A DNA stretch of 37,083 nt from UBA8190 sp003453695 (GTDB lineage: Bacteria; Actinomycetota; Acidimicrobiia; Acidimicrobiales; UBA8190). A program made the position numbers and the translations under genes. The notes below the pieces were generated by a model. It was not told where the DNA came from. It made no database searches and saw only the letters and a program-made list of their open reading frames with translations. Positions 9,472 through 18,800 of this stretch are shown here, one piece after another. The DNA is taken from the NCBI GenBank assembly GCA_036796975.1, contig DAIRBY010000029.1:1-37083 (forward strand), read 5' to 3'. Position 1 is the stretch's first letter, and the number at the start of each line of letters is the position of its first letter.

Positions 9472-11657
9472 GTCGCTCCTTCGTGATCGGTTCCCGTGGC
9501 CGACGCCGGCTCTGGTCTCCGCAGGGCATCGACCTCTCGCAGCAGCACGGCGATCTCGGGGTCGGCCGTCGCCTCCTCGAGGGCGCGGCGGGTCCGGCGC
9601 CGGAAGTTCCCCGCCTCGGGGCCGGTGCCGGGCCGGTTCTGGGGCTCGGTCTCCAGCCAGAGGTCCTCGAGATCGATCATCACCACCTCGGCCGGGCTGG
9701 CGGCCAGATGGCGCAGGCATCCTCGCCAGGCGCGGCGGGCCTCGACGACGTCGCCATCGTCGGGCAGGGCGGCCAGGCCGTTGAGGGGCAACGACGCCAG
9801 CAGCGCCGACCGCCAGCGGTCCCGGAGGCGCCGTCGGCGCGCCGCGTCTTCGGCGTCGATGTGGTCTCTGCGGCGCCGGTCGCCGATGTCGAGGCCGCGC
9901 CAGTAGGCGGCGAAGGGGGGCAGGTCGTGCGTGCCGAAGGACGCCACCGCCCGCCGGGGGACGGGAGGGAGCGGCTCCTCCACCGACGTCTCGAACTGGA
10001 CGACGAACGAAGACAGCATCCGGTCGCGGGCCATGGCCCGCTCGACCGTCGTGGGCACCGTCCCGAGGTCCTCGCCGGCCACCACGGTCCCCGAACGGTG
10101 CGCTTCGAGCACGAGCACGGCGTGCAGCTCGTCGCCGCGGTAGTTGATGTAGGCGCCGTCGCCGGCGTCGCCTCCCTCGGGGATCCAGAACAGCCGCTGC
10201 AGCCCCATCACATGGTCGACCCGCACCGCGGCCGCGTGTCGCATGGCCGTGCGGAACACCGCAGCGACGTGGCGGTACCCGTCGGCGCGGATGGCGTCGG
10301 GGTGCAGGGGCGGGAAGCCCCACACTTGCCCCCCGGCGTGGAAGTCGTCGGGCGGGGCGCCACCCGAGACGCCCGCCACGAACAACGACGGCTCGAAGAA
10401 CGGATCGAAGCCGTCGGGGTGCACCCCGACCGGGATGTCGAGATACAAGCCCGCCGGGGCGCCCGGTCCGTCGGCGGCCGCCGCCAGCTGCGCGTCGGCC
10501 ACCCATTGGGTGTAGAGGTGGTAAGCGAGCGCCGGGTCGTCGGCGATGCGCCGTGACTGGCTGCGGGCCGCACCGCTCCGCACGGCGTCCGCCTCTCCGG
10601 CGGGCCATGTGCGCCACGCCGGCCCGTGCTGCTCACGCGCCGCCCGGAACCGGGCATAGGCCATGACTTCGGGATGGGAGGCGACGAAGTCGTCGAAGGC
10701 GGCACGCCGCGGCGAGTGTCGGGGATCCTCGGCGGCCAGTGCCTGAGCCATGGGCTCGAGGAGGCGGCGCTTCACTGCCAAGGTGGGACCAAGGTGGGCC
10801 AGGGGAGATCTGCGCAGGCGCACCAGCTGGTCGCGCAGCGCCGGGCCCGACAGCTCGGCGCGAACGTCGGGGACGGCCTCCAGCTCTGCCAGCGACTCCA
10901 CGTCGACGTACAGCTCGTTCCATGCCAGGCGGCTGGCGGGCAGGTAGGGGCTCGGGTCGGCCGCCGGCGTGTCGAGGAACGTGGCGAAGAGCGGGAGCGT
11001 GCCCGCCAGCGCCCCGCCCCGCTCACCCACCCAGTGGGCGAAGGCGCCCAGATCGCTGTACGAGCCCACGCCCCAGTCGCCGCGGGTGCGCAGCGCGTAC
11101 AAGGGCACGCCGATCCCCCACTGGCGCGCCGGCGGCTCCAACCGGGCGGGGGCCGACACCACGAGCGACGAGGCGTCGATCCCCGGGCCCTCCACCGTGA
11201 GCCGGTGGTAGCCGGCGGGGAGCCCGCCGCGGCGCAGCCGGAACGAATAGCGCCGGTACCCACCGGCGTCGTCGACCTTGAGGGCGCGCCCCACCGCCCG
11301 GCCGAGCCGACGTTGATCGATCTCTCCGTCCTCCCGGTGCAGCGACACCCACACGGCCTCGGGGTCCACCGTCGCCGGGATCGACACCGAGATGGTGACC
11401 GAGCCACCGAGGCGATGGGCGATCACGGGCTCGACCACCCGGCGCAGGAGCGCACTCTGCGCCGCCCGCAGCGCCTGGGGAGCGTCGCCCACGGCGGCGA
11501 GCTCGGCGCCCAGTGCGGCGCACACCGCCGCCAGGGCTTCGTCGCTGGCGAGATACCGACGTCCGTCGTTGCCCCGATAGCCCGCCTGCACACCCAGCAG
11601 GCGCGCCAGCTGCTGCAGCGCCCGGCGCTGGTGCGCTGCCGAGCCCGGGCGACTCAC
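9468..11657 (-). CDS. malQ: 4-alpha-glucanotransferase (amylomaltase) MalQ
   Basis: 729 residues, the length of the actinobacterial long form of GH77. An N-terminal beta-rich extension (to about 170) precedes the catalytic barrel, which begins around GIGVPLYALR. The nucleophile Asp481 in VRVDHVMG, acid/base Glu529 in AGEDLG and Asp578 in GTHDLPPF are all present. It disproportionates maltodextrins, remodelling short glucans within the operon's cycle. The GTG at 11657 overlaps the stop of the treS fusion (GTGA) and the gene ends in ATGA with glgB, so three genes are translationally linked. An insertion of malQ between treS and glgB is less common than the treS-glgE-glgB core. Confidence 0.93.
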   Translation of the reverse strand: MSRPGSAAHQRRALQQLARLLGVQAGYRGNDGRRYLASDEALAAVCAALGAELAAVGDAPQALRAAQSALLRRVVEPVIAHRLGGSVTISVSIPATVDPEAVWVSLHREDGEIDQRRLGRAVGRALKVDDAGGYRRYSFRLRRGGLPAGYHRLTVEGPGIDASSLVVSAPARLEPPARQWGIGVPLYALRTRGDWGVGSYSDLGAFAHWVGERGGALAGTLPLFATFLDTPAADPSPYLPASRLAWNELYVDVESLAELEAVPDVRAELSGPALRDQLVRLRRSPLAHLGPTLAVKRRLLEPMAQALAAEDPRHSPRRAAFDDFVASHPEVMAYARFRAAREQHGPAWRTWPAGEADAVRSGAARSQSRRIADDPALAYHLYTQWVADAQLAAAADGPGAPAGLYLDIPVGVHPDGFDPFFEPSLFVAGVSGGAPPDDFHAGGQVWGFPPLHPDAIRADGYRHVAAVFRTAMRHAAAVRVDHVMGLQRLFWIPEGGDAGDGAYINYRGDELHAVLVLEAHRSGTVVAGEDLGTVPTTVERAMARDRMLSSFVVQFETSVEEPLPPVPRRAVASFGTHDLPPFAAYWRGLDIGDRRRRDHIDAEDAARRRRLRDRWRSALLASLPLNGLAALPDDGDVVEARRAWRGCLRHLAASPAEVVMIDLEDLWLETEPQNRPGTGPEAGNFRRRTRRALEEATADPEIAVLLREVDALRRPEPASATGTDHEGAT

Positions 11658-14600
11658 GGACCTGCTCCGAGGAGGTCGAGCACGCCGTGGGCGGGGATGT
11701 CCACCCAGTCGGGTCGGCTGTCGGCTTCGTAGCCGATCTCGTACATCGCCTTCTCGAGGAGCAGGAAGTCGAGGAGCTCGGCCAGCTGACGGTCGTCGGG
11801 AGGCACGAATGCGCTTCCGTCCACGGCATCGAGATAGGCGTGCACGTAGGTCCCGGTGATGCCCCGGTACCACAGCGCCAGCCAGGGCTCGAGGACGGCC
11901 GGGTCGTCATGGGCACGGAGGGACCGGCTCAGGTGCAGCGCCGCGGTACGCGACGCGTAGTGGAACGAGCGGATCATCCCGGCCACGTCCACGAGGGCCG
12001 GGCGCTTCACGCGGCGCTGGCTCAGCGACCGGTGCGGCTCGCCTTCGAAGTCCACGATGACGAAGTCCTTGCCGGTCCACAGCGCCTGGCCCAGATGGAA
12101 GTCGCCGTGGCACCGGATGCGCTCGACGCGCACCGGCACGTCCACCAGCCTGCGGAAGCGCTCCAGGATCTCGTCCTGGCGGTTGAGGACCTCGGCCAGC
12201 TCGGGCGAGCTCGGAGCCAGGCGCCGCGCCTGTCGGAACGACTGCTTGGCCAGGGCCCGTGCCCCGTGGGCCATGGCCTGGCGGTCTCCGGGCGTCATGG
12301 GCTCGGGGACGAAGTCGAGGTCGTCCTTCTCCGACGCCAGTGCCACGTGGAGCTCGGCGGTGCGCCTGCCGAGGAGGCTGGCCCACTCGAGGTGGGGACC
12401 GACCAGGGCGGCGACCTCCTCCCCGAACTGCTCGGGTGGACCGCCGGCCCACTCCCCGGCCAGCTCTGCGGCGTCGGCCGGCGGCGGGTCGGGCGGGTCT
12501 TCGGAGAGCGGCCCGGCCAGCAGCTCTTCCAGGCCCCGGGTGAGCATGTCCACGACGTAGCTGAAGCCGTCGCCCTCGTTGGGCACGAACTCCTCGAGCG
12601 AGACGATGGTCATGGCCTCCTGGGCGGCGGCGGGCCGGTACTCCATCGACCCGCCCACCAGTGGCATGGCTCTGAAGTGGGCGCGCTCGCCCAGGAACCG
12701 CCCCATCTCGACGCCCGGGTTGACGCCGGGCTCCACCCTGCGCAGGAGCTTCAAGATGAGTGCCCCGCCGATCACGATCGAGGTGTTGCTCTGCTCGGCG
12801 TTCATGGGCGTCGGCTCGTCGTCCTCGTCCACCTGCGAGACGAGTCGCCGGAGCGTCGGTGCCGGCAGGCCGTGGAGCCGGCCGCGCCGGCCCTGGAGCT
12901 GACGCCGGCGCGCCGTGGCCTCCACCAGCAGCCGGGCGAAGTCGGGCTCCCAGATGCTGTCCACCAGCACCCCGCGCTCGGCGTCCTCCCCCGGGGCGAT
13001 GACCCGTACGCCCGCCAGCACGGCTTCGGGGCGCCACCGGCTCAGGTCCTCGGCCCGGCTCCCGGTCACGAAGGACACGGGCAGGACGTAGGTCGCCTGC
13101 GGGGCTTCGGCGGACTCCACCCCGAGCACGAGCAGCATGGAGAGCGGCTCGGCCCGGCCGTCACCTCGGGCCCCGTCGGGCCTGGTGCCCCGGGCCTCAC
13201 CGTGGCCTTCGCCGACAGCCACGGCGTCGACCACCTCGACCGACTTGATGCGGCCCGTCTTGCCGGCGAACCAGCGCTGCTGGGACAAGAAGGCGGGCAG
13301 GGCCTCCTCGAGCTGCTGCAGGCCCCACCCCGAGAACAGGTTCAACCACGAGCCCTGCGTCACGAGCTCCGGGCGCTCGGCGCCGTCGCCCTGGTCCCGC
13401 CGCTCCAGGGCGAACCAGTAGAAGCCGTGGCCGCCCAGGGTCACGAAATAGGGGAGCTCCCCGATGGGCGGGAACTCCGTGCCCCCGAACAGCTCCACCG
13501 GCACGTCCCCGCAGAACTCGCCCAGATCGAGCTCGGCGCTCTGCGGGTAACGCGACAGGTTGACCACGACGAGGATGCGCTCCTCGCCCAGCTGGCGGAG
13601 GAAAGCGAGGACCTTGCGGTTCTCGGGGAACAGCAGCTGGAGCGATCCCCGGGCGAAGGCGCGGTACCGGCTGCGCAACGAGATCAGCCGCCGCATCCAC
13701 CACAGCAGTGACCCGGGGTTCTCCCGAGAGGCCTCCACGTTCACGGCCTGGAAGTGGTAGCCGGGGTCGATGCTCACCGGGAGGTAGAGCCGCTGCGGGT
13801 TGGCGGCGGAGAAGCCGGCGTTGCGGTCGCTCCCCCACTGCATGGGGGTGCGCACGGCGTTGCGGTCGCCGAGATAGATGTTGTCGCCCATCCCGATCTC
13901 GTCTCCGTAGTAGACGATGGGCGTCCCGGGCAGCGAGAACAGAAGCCCGTTCATCATCTCGATGAGCGAGCGGTCGTTGCCCAGCAAGGGCGCCAGCCGG
14001 CGGCGGATGCCCACGTTCACGCGCGCCTGGGGGTCCTGGGCGTAGGCGCGGTACATGTAGTCGCGCTCCTCGTCGGTGACCATCTCCAAGGTGAGCTCGT
14101 CGTGGTTGCGGAGGAACAGCGCCCACTGGCAGTCCGCCGGGACCTGCGGCGTGTCGCTCAGGATGTCCACGATGGGGAAGCGGTCCTCCTGGCGGGCGGC
14201 CATGAACATCCGGGGCATGAGCGGGAAGTGGAAGGCCATGTGGCACAGGTCGCCGTCTCCCAGGTAGGCCACGGCGTCCTCGGGCCACTGGTTGGCCTCG
14301 GCCAGCAGCATGCGGTGCTCGAAATTGTCGTCGATGTGGCGCCTGAGGGTGCGCAGGAACTCGAAGGTCTCGGGCAGGTTCTCCCCGGTGGTGCCCTCCC
14401 GGACGTACAGATAGGGCACGGCGTCGAGCCGCATGCCGTCGACGCCCATGTCCATCCAGTAGTCGACGACGTCGATGATCTCCCGCTGCACCGCCGGGTT
14501 GTCGTAGTTGAGGCTCGGCTGATGCGAGTAGAAGCGGTGCCAGAAGTAGGCGTGTGCCACCGGGTCCCACGTCCAGTTGGACGACTCGAAGTCCTTGAAG

Positions 14601-15067
14601 ATCACCCGGGCGTCGCTGTAGCGCTCGGGCGTGTCGCTCCAGACGTAGTAGTCACGCCACGGCGACCCCGGTGCGGCGCGCCGGGCCCGTTGGAACCACG
14701 GGTGCTGGTCGGAGGTGTGGGCGAGCACGAGCTCGGTGATCACCTGCAGGCCCCGGCGGTGCGCCTCGCGCAGGAAGGTGCGAAAGTCGCGCAGGCTCCC
14801 GTAGGCGGGATGGATGCGCCGGTAGTCGGCGATGTCGTAGCCGTCGTCGCGCAGCGGGGACGGGTAGAAGGGGAGCAGCCACAGGGCCGTGACCCCGAGC
14901 TCCTGCAGGTAGTCGAGCCGGCTGACGAGCCCCCGGAAGTCGCCGTTCCCGTCGCCGTCAGAGTCCTTGAAGGCGCGCACGTGCAGCTCGTAGATGACGG
15001 CGTCCTTGTACCAGTGCGCCAGGTCGGGGCCGACCGCCGCTCGGGGCGCTACTTCGAGGAGGCTCAT
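11654..15067 (-). CDS. treS: Trehalose synthase-maltokinase fusion (TreS-Pep2)
   Basis: 1137 residues. Residues about 15-570 are a GH13_16 trehalose synthase/maltosyl isomerase: Asp215 in GMRLD, Glu257 in LLAEAN and Asp323 in NHDE. Residues from about 590 to the end are a maltokinase with an APH-like catalytic loop HGDFHLGQ (about 987-994) and metal-binding DFEGE (about 1006-1010). Together they isomerise trehalose to maltose and phosphorylate maltose with ATP to maltose-1-phosphate, the GlgE donor. The fusion is known from several actinobacteria; in mycobacteria the two are separate subunits of one complex. ATG 15067 is chosen over an upstream frame start because GAGGAG lies 7-8 nt before it, overlapping the glgE stop. 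Confidence 0.95.
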   Translation of the reverse strand: MSLLEVAPRAAVGPDLAHWYKDAVIYELHVRAFKDSDGDGNGDFRGLVSRLDYLQELGVTALWLLPFYPSPLRDDGYDIADYRRIHPAYGSLRDFRTFLREAHRRGLQVITELVLAHTSDQHPWFQRARRAAPGSPWRDYYVWSDTPERYSDARVIFKDFESSNWTWDPVAHAYFWHRFYSHQPSLNYDNPAVQREIIDVVDYWMDMGVDGMRLDAVPYLYVREGTTGENLPETFEFLRTLRRHIDDNFEHRMLLAEANQWPEDAVAYLGDGDLCHMAFHFPLMPRMFMAARQEDRFPIVDILSDTPQVPADCQWALFLRNHDELTLEMVTDEERDYMYRAYAQDPQARVNVGIRRRLAPLLGNDRSLIEMMNGLLFSLPGTPIVYYGDEIGMGDNIYLGDRNAVRTPMQWGSDRNAGFSAANPQRLYLPVSIDPGYHFQAVNVEASRENPGSLLWWMRRLISLRSRYRAFARGSLQLLFPENRKVLAFLRQLGEERILVVVNLSRYPQSAELDLGEFCGDVPVELFGGTEFPPIGELPYFVTLGGHGFYWFALERRDQGDGAERPELVTQGSWLNLFSGWGLQQLEEALPAFLSQQRWFAGKTGRIKSVEVVDAVAVGEGHGEARGTRPDGARGDGRAEPLSMLLVLGVESAEAPQATYVLPVSFVTGSRAEDLSRWRPEAVLAGVRVIAPGEDAERGVLVDSIWEPDFARLLVEATARRRQLQGRRGRLHGLPAPTLRRLVSQVDEDDEPTPMNAEQSNTSIVIGGALILKLLRRVEPGVNPGVEMGRFLGERAHFRAMPLVGGSMEYRPAAAQEAMTIVSLEEFVPNEGDGFSYVVDMLTRGLEELLAGPLSEDPPDPPPADAAELAGEWAGGPPEQFGEEVAALVGPHLEWASLLGRRTAELHVALASEKDDLDFVPEPMTPGDRQAMAHGARALAKQSFRQARRLAPSSPELAEVLNRQDEILERFRRLVDVPVRVERIRCHGDFHLGQALWTGKDFVIVDFEGEPHRSLSQRRVKRPALVDVAGMIRSFHYASRTAALHLSRSLRAHDDPAVLEPWLALWYRGITGTYVHAYLDAVDGSAFVPPDDRQLAELLDFLLLEKAMYEIGYEADSRPDWVDIPAHGVLDLLGAGP

Positions 15068-15077
15068 GGCGCGCTCC

Positions 15078-17027
15078 TCACCCCGTCTCCACCCGCAGGA
15101 CATGGGCCGGGACGTCGACCGGGTCGAGCATGACGAAGTTGCGGCTCCCCTGCCACCGGAAGCGGGTGTCGGTGAGCTGGTCGTGCACGCTGTAGGGCTC
15201 GTCGGGCCCGATGCGCAAGGCGGTGAGGTCGAGCTCGAGCCAGCCCGACTGCCGGTAGTGGGGATCGAGGTTCACCACCACCACCATCCGGTTGGTGCCC
15301 CACACCCGGCTGTAGGCGATCAAGGCGTCGTTGTCGACCGAGCACACCTGCACGTTGCGGTCGTGCTGGAAGGCAGGATTCTCCTTGCGCACGGCGTTCA
15401 GGCGGGCCACGAACGGTGCCAGGCTGTGGCGCGCCTCGAGATCCCAGTGGCGGATCTCGTACTTCTCGGAGTTGCGGTACTCCTCGGAACCGCTCTGACG
15501 CGGCTCGTGCTCCTGCAGCTCGAAGGCGGGCCCGTAGATCCCGTAGCTGGCCGCCATGGTGGCAGCGAGCACCAGGCGGGAAAGGAAGATGGGACGGCCG
15601 CCGCGCTGCAGGGCTTCGGTGAGGATGTCGGGGGTGTTGGGCCACAGGTTGGGCCGGAAGAATTCGGCCACGTCGCTACTGTGCAGCTCGTCCAGGTACT
15701 GCTCGAGCTCCCATTTCGAGTTGCGCCAGGCGAAGTAGGTGTAGGACTGGCTGAAGCCGACCTTGGCCAAGCGGTACATGGGGGCGGGCCGCGTGAAGGC
15801 CTCCGACAGGAAAAGCACGTCGGGATCGGACGCCTTGACCTCGCCGATGAGCCATTCCCAGAAGCCGAGCGGCTTCGTGTGGGGGTTGTCGACCCGGAAG
15901 ATGCGCACTCCCCGGCTCGTCCAGAAGCGGACCACGCCGAGCAGGGCCTCCCACAACGCCTTCCAGTCGTGGGTGTCGAAGTCGATGGGGTAGATGTCCT
16001 CGTAGCGCTTGGGAGGGTTCTCGGCGTAGCGGATGGTGCCGTCGGGCAAGTGGCGGAACCACTCCGGGTGCTCCTTCACCCAGGGGTGGTCGGGCGAGCA
16101 CTGGAAGGCGAGGTCGATGGCCAGCTCGATGCCGTGGTCGCGGGCGGAAGCGAGCAGGTGGTCGAAGTCGTCCAGGGTGCCCAGCTCCGGGTGCACGGCG
16201 CAGTGCCCGCCCTCCTCGGCGCCGATGGCCCACGGGCTCCCCGGGTCACCCGGCCCTGCCGACGCCGCGCCGTTGCGTCCCTTTCTATTGGTGCGACCGA
16301 TGGGGTGCACGGGTGGCAGGTAGAGGACGTCGAAGCCCAGGCCCGCCACATAGGGCAGGCGGCGCTCCACGTCGGCGAAGGTGCCGTGACGGCCGCTCTC
16401 GGCCGCTGCCGAGCGGGGGAACATCTCGTACCAGGAGCTGAAGCGGGCCCGGGCCCGGTCGGCCACGACGGGCCAGGCCGCCGTGGTGAGCTGGGACTCG
16501 GGGTCGACGGCGCGCCGGGCCAGCGCCCGCACAGAAGCAGCGGCGACCGCAACGAGGGCGTCGTTGCCGTCCCCGGCTGCGGCAGCGGCACGTAGTTGTT
16601 CGGCGTGCTCGGCCAGGCGGCGCTCGCCGGCGGCACGGATCCGGCGGGAGGCGGCGTCGAGGATCTCGGCGCCCACGAGCAGCTCCACCGACAGGTCCTG
16701 ACCGGCACCGGCCTTGACCGCGGCGTCGCGCAGCCACGTGGCGTAGGGATCGATGGCGGCCCGGATGGCGAACCGGTAGCCGCCCTGGGCGGCCAGCTCG
16801 AAGGTTCCCCGCCACCGGTCGTTGCCCAGGAGGACCATGGGCGACGCCGACCAGCTGGAGCGGCCTTCTTGGCGCCAGCGCAGCTCGCACGCCAGCTCCT
16901 CGTGGCCGTCGCAGAAGATGTCCGCCTCGACCTCGACGACGTCGCCCACCTCGCGCTTGACCGGGAACCGCCCGCCTTCGACCTGCGGGCTGACCCGCTC
17001 GACCACGACCCGGGCCCTGCCCTTCAC
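15078..17027 (-). CDS. glgE: Alpha-1,4-glucan:maltose-1-phosphate maltosyltransferase GlgE
   Basis: 649 residues, typical for GlgE. An N-terminal beta domain (about 1-100) and helical segment precede a GH13_3 barrel. The nucleophile Asp380 in IFRVDNPHTKP and acid/base Glu409 in FLSEAFTRPAPMY are present, and the segment RYEDIYPIDF is characteristic. It transfers maltosyl units from maltose-1-phosphate to the non-reducing ends of alpha-1,4-glucans. It is the first gene of the operon. The GTG at 17027 is the only in-frame start after the hydrophilic onset; a GGAGG lies about 19 nt upstream, too far to be ideal, so translation may rely on other signals. The genes glgE, treS, malQ, glgB and glgX are all on the minus strand with gaps of 30 bp or less. 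Confidence 0.95.
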   Translation of the reverse strand: MKGRARVVVERVSPQVEGGRFPVKREVGDVVEVEADIFCDGHEELACELRWRQEGRSSWSASPMVLLGNDRWRGTFELAAQGGYRFAIRAAIDPYATWLRDAAVKAGAGQDLSVELLVGAEILDAASRRIRAAGERRLAEHAEQLRAAAAAGDGNDALVAVAAASVRALARRAVDPESQLTTAAWPVVADRARARFSSWYEMFPRSAAAESGRHGTFADVERRLPYVAGLGFDVLYLPPVHPIGRTNRKGRNGAASAGPGDPGSPWAIGAEEGGHCAVHPELGTLDDFDHLLASARDHGIELAIDLAFQCSPDHPWVKEHPEWFRHLPDGTIRYAENPPKRYEDIYPIDFDTHDWKALWEALLGVVRFWTSRGVRIFRVDNPHTKPLGFWEWLIGEVKASDPDVLFLSEAFTRPAPMYRLAKVGFSQSYTYFAWRNSKWELEQYLDELHSSDVAEFFRPNLWPNTPDILTEALQRGGRPIFLSRLVLAATMAASYGIYGPAFELQEHEPRQSGSEEYRNSEKYEIRHWDLEARHSLAPFVARLNAVRKENPAFQHDRNVQVCSVDNDALIAYSRVWGTNRMVVVVNLDPHYRQSGWLELDLTALRIGPDEPYSVHDQLTDTRFRWQGSRNFVMLDPVDVPAHVLRVETG

Positions 17028-17408
17028 GCTGTCGAGCGTCGCCTTACCTCCCTCCTCGGTCCCACGGTCACCCGTGAGGGCTCGGCGCGCCGTCGGTCAT
17101 CGCACGCCCGTTGGGCGCGCGCAGTGAAACCCGCGCCGTGTGTTCGAGATACCCACGCCGCGTACCCGGTACACGAGCGCCGCCGCGCCCACGGCCCCGA
17201 GAAGGGCCGGAGGGGGCCCCCCGTCGCCCGGGCGGGGCGGGGGGGCGGCCCCCGCCGGTCCGAGAGGACCCTCGTCAGGCGGTGTGGGTCCCCGCTCCCG
17301 CTCCCCGCCGCGGCCCGGCCGGGACCTACGCCCGCCGGCGCAGCCGCCCCATGGGGACACAATTGTCCGTCGCCATCGTGTCCGTGTCCGTCATGCCGGA
17401 ACGGTGAA
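17028..17408. other. Intergenic spacer rich in hairpins between the ABC permease and glgE
   Basis: 381 bp with no convincing gene. On the minus strand it is the 3' flank of the ABC operon and the 5' flank of glgE. It contains a perfect 8-bp stem at 17236-17256, an adjacent 5-bp stem closed by GAGA at 17257-17270, the palindrome CCCCATGGGG near 17350, and a GGACA/TGTCC inverted repeat around ACAATTGT beside it. No confident -35/-10 pair for glgE was found. The shorter open frames here are compositional shadows. Confidence 0.6.
17236..17270. terminator. Two adjacent GC-rich hairpins, possible terminator or leader structure
   Basis: The first hairpin is GGCGGGGG-GGCGG-CCCCCGCC (17236-17256). 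The second is GGTCC-GAGA-GGACC (17257-17270), abutting it with no gap and having a GNRA-type loop on the plus strand. They lie about 140 nt beyond the ABC permease stop on the minus strand. No U-tract follows, so the role is uncertain. Confidence 0.4.
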
Positions 17409-18800
17409 TCAGCGCTGCCCGAAGATGCGGCGGGCTGCTCCCCCCACGGTGGTGCCCCGTGACAGTGAGTCGATCGTCACGGCGAACAGCAGCACGAACC
17501 CGGTGACGATGAACTCCCACTGCACGGCCAGGCCGAGCAGGTACATACCGTTGTAGATGCCGCCGATCACCAGGCCACCCACCACGCCGTGGGACATCTT
17601 CCCCCTGCCTCCGAAGAGCGAGGTGCCGCCGATCACCGCCGCGGCCACGGCGTACAGCACGTACTGGCCTCCGGGAAAGTTGTTGGACATGCCGCCGATC
17701 AACGAGGCGTACAGCACTCCTCCGATCGCGGCGGTGAGCAGGCACAGGGCGAAGGCCCACGTCCGCACCATGGTCACGTTGATGCCCGCGCGTCGCGCTG
17801 CCTCCGGGTTGCCGCCGATGGCGTACATGTACCGCCCGTAGCGGGTGCGCTGCAGCAGGAAGGTCCACGCCCCGAGCACGCCGAAGACGATGAAGATGAC
17901 CCACGGGACCCCTTCGAGCGTCCCCACGGCGGCGCGGTTCAGGTTGCAGATGGCCACCACCGTCACACCGACGGCGGCCATACCGGCGATCTTGATCATG
18001 GTCAGGCTGACGGGAGGTGCCACCAACCCGCTCCTGCGCCGCCTCGTGTCGCGGAAGAACAGGCTGAGGCTGAGCAGTCCCACCACCACGATCATCACGA
18101 CCCAACCCACCTCGGGGCTCACGGTGCCCCACATCAGATCGTGCATCGCCCGCAAGTTGACCGACAAGCCGTTCAGGCTCGGGTACCCCGAGAAGGGCCC
18201 GAAGGCGAGGACGATGAGCATGACCCCGTTGCCGATCAGCAGGCCGGCCAGGGTGACGATGAACGAGGGCAGTCGGAGCCTGGTCACGAGGGTTCCCTGG
18301 ACCGCGCCCACCAGGGCGATCGCCAGCAGGGCGACGATGATGGCCGGGACCCAGGGCCAGTTGGTCGTGCGCGGCTGGACCAGCTGGACCGCGATCACGC
18401 CTCCCACCGCGCCCCAGTAGCCGATGGAGAGATCGATCTCCCCCAACAGAAGGGCAAAGATCTCTGCCATGCCCAGCACCATGAACACGGCACTCTGCTG
18501 GAAGAGGTTCACGATGTTGCCGGCGGTGAGAAAGACGTGATTGGGACTGATGACTTCGAAGACGACGACGATGATGACGAGGGCGAGGATCACGGGGAGC
18601 ATCCCGCTCTCCCCGCTTCGAATGCGGAGCCACCATGCCTGCATGTACTCCCGCAGCGACTGGGCCATGATCTCCGGGGGCACGAGCGGAACGGCGGCCT
18701 CCGGAGCGGCCGTCAGGTCGACGGGCGCCTCGACAGAGGGACCGGCCTCGGCGGACGGGGGTGTCACGACCGCACTGGGATCGGGGTCAGTCCTGGCCAT
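17409..18800 (-). CDS. Sugar ABC transporter permease, XylH/RbsC type
   Basis: 463 residues. A Pro/Ala-rich cytoplasmic N-terminus of about 65 residues is followed by about 10 hydrophobic segments of the branched-chain/ribose permease family (BPD_transp_2). Conserved features include GEIDLSIG in the third loop and YAIGGNPEAARRAGI near the cytoplasmic coupling region. The length and a large middle insert (about 255-300, with RDTRRRRSG) match XylH-like rather than RbsC permeases. It is the last gene of the importer operon, and its start overlaps the ATPase gene by 14 bp. The sugar is unknown; xylose or another pentose/hexose is plausible. Confidence 0.88.
   Translation of the reverse strand: MARTDPDPSAVVTPPSAEAGPSVEAPVDLTAAPEAAVPLVPPEIMAQSLREYMQAWWLRIRSGESGMLPVILALVIIVVVFEVISPNHVFLTAGNIVNLFQQSAVFMVLGMAEIFALLLGEIDLSIGYWGAVGGVIAVQLVQPRTTNWPWVPAIIVALLAIALVGAVQGTLVTRLRLPSFIVTLAGLLIGNGVMLIVLAFGPFSGYPSLNGLSVNLRAMHDLMWGTVSPEVGWVVMIVVVGLLSLSLFFRDTRRRRSGLVAPPVSLTMIKIAGMAAVGVTVVAICNLNRAAVGTLEGVPWVIFIVFGVLGAWTFLLQRTRYGRYMYAIGGNPEAARRAGINVTMVRTWAFALCLLTAAIGGVLYASLIGGMSNNFPGGQYVLYAVAAAVIGGTSLFGGRGKMSHGVVGGLVIGGIYNGMYLLGLAVQWEFIVTGFVLLFAVTIDSLSRGTTVGGAARRIFGQR

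Noticed and set aside
9472..10617. N-terminal extension of the glgB frame
   Set aside because: It overlaps malQ, is Arg/Pro-rich, and the ATGA overlap fixes the start at 9471.
10626..16595. Several long plus-strand frames opposite malQ, treS and glgE, one over 700 codons
   Set aside because: GC-rich codon bias leaves antisense frames open; the minus-strand genes carry complete catalytic motifs.
17024..17362. Short frames in the spacer before glgE
   Set aside because: Pro/Gly/Arg repeats from a G-rich tract, with no start signal or protein-like pattern.
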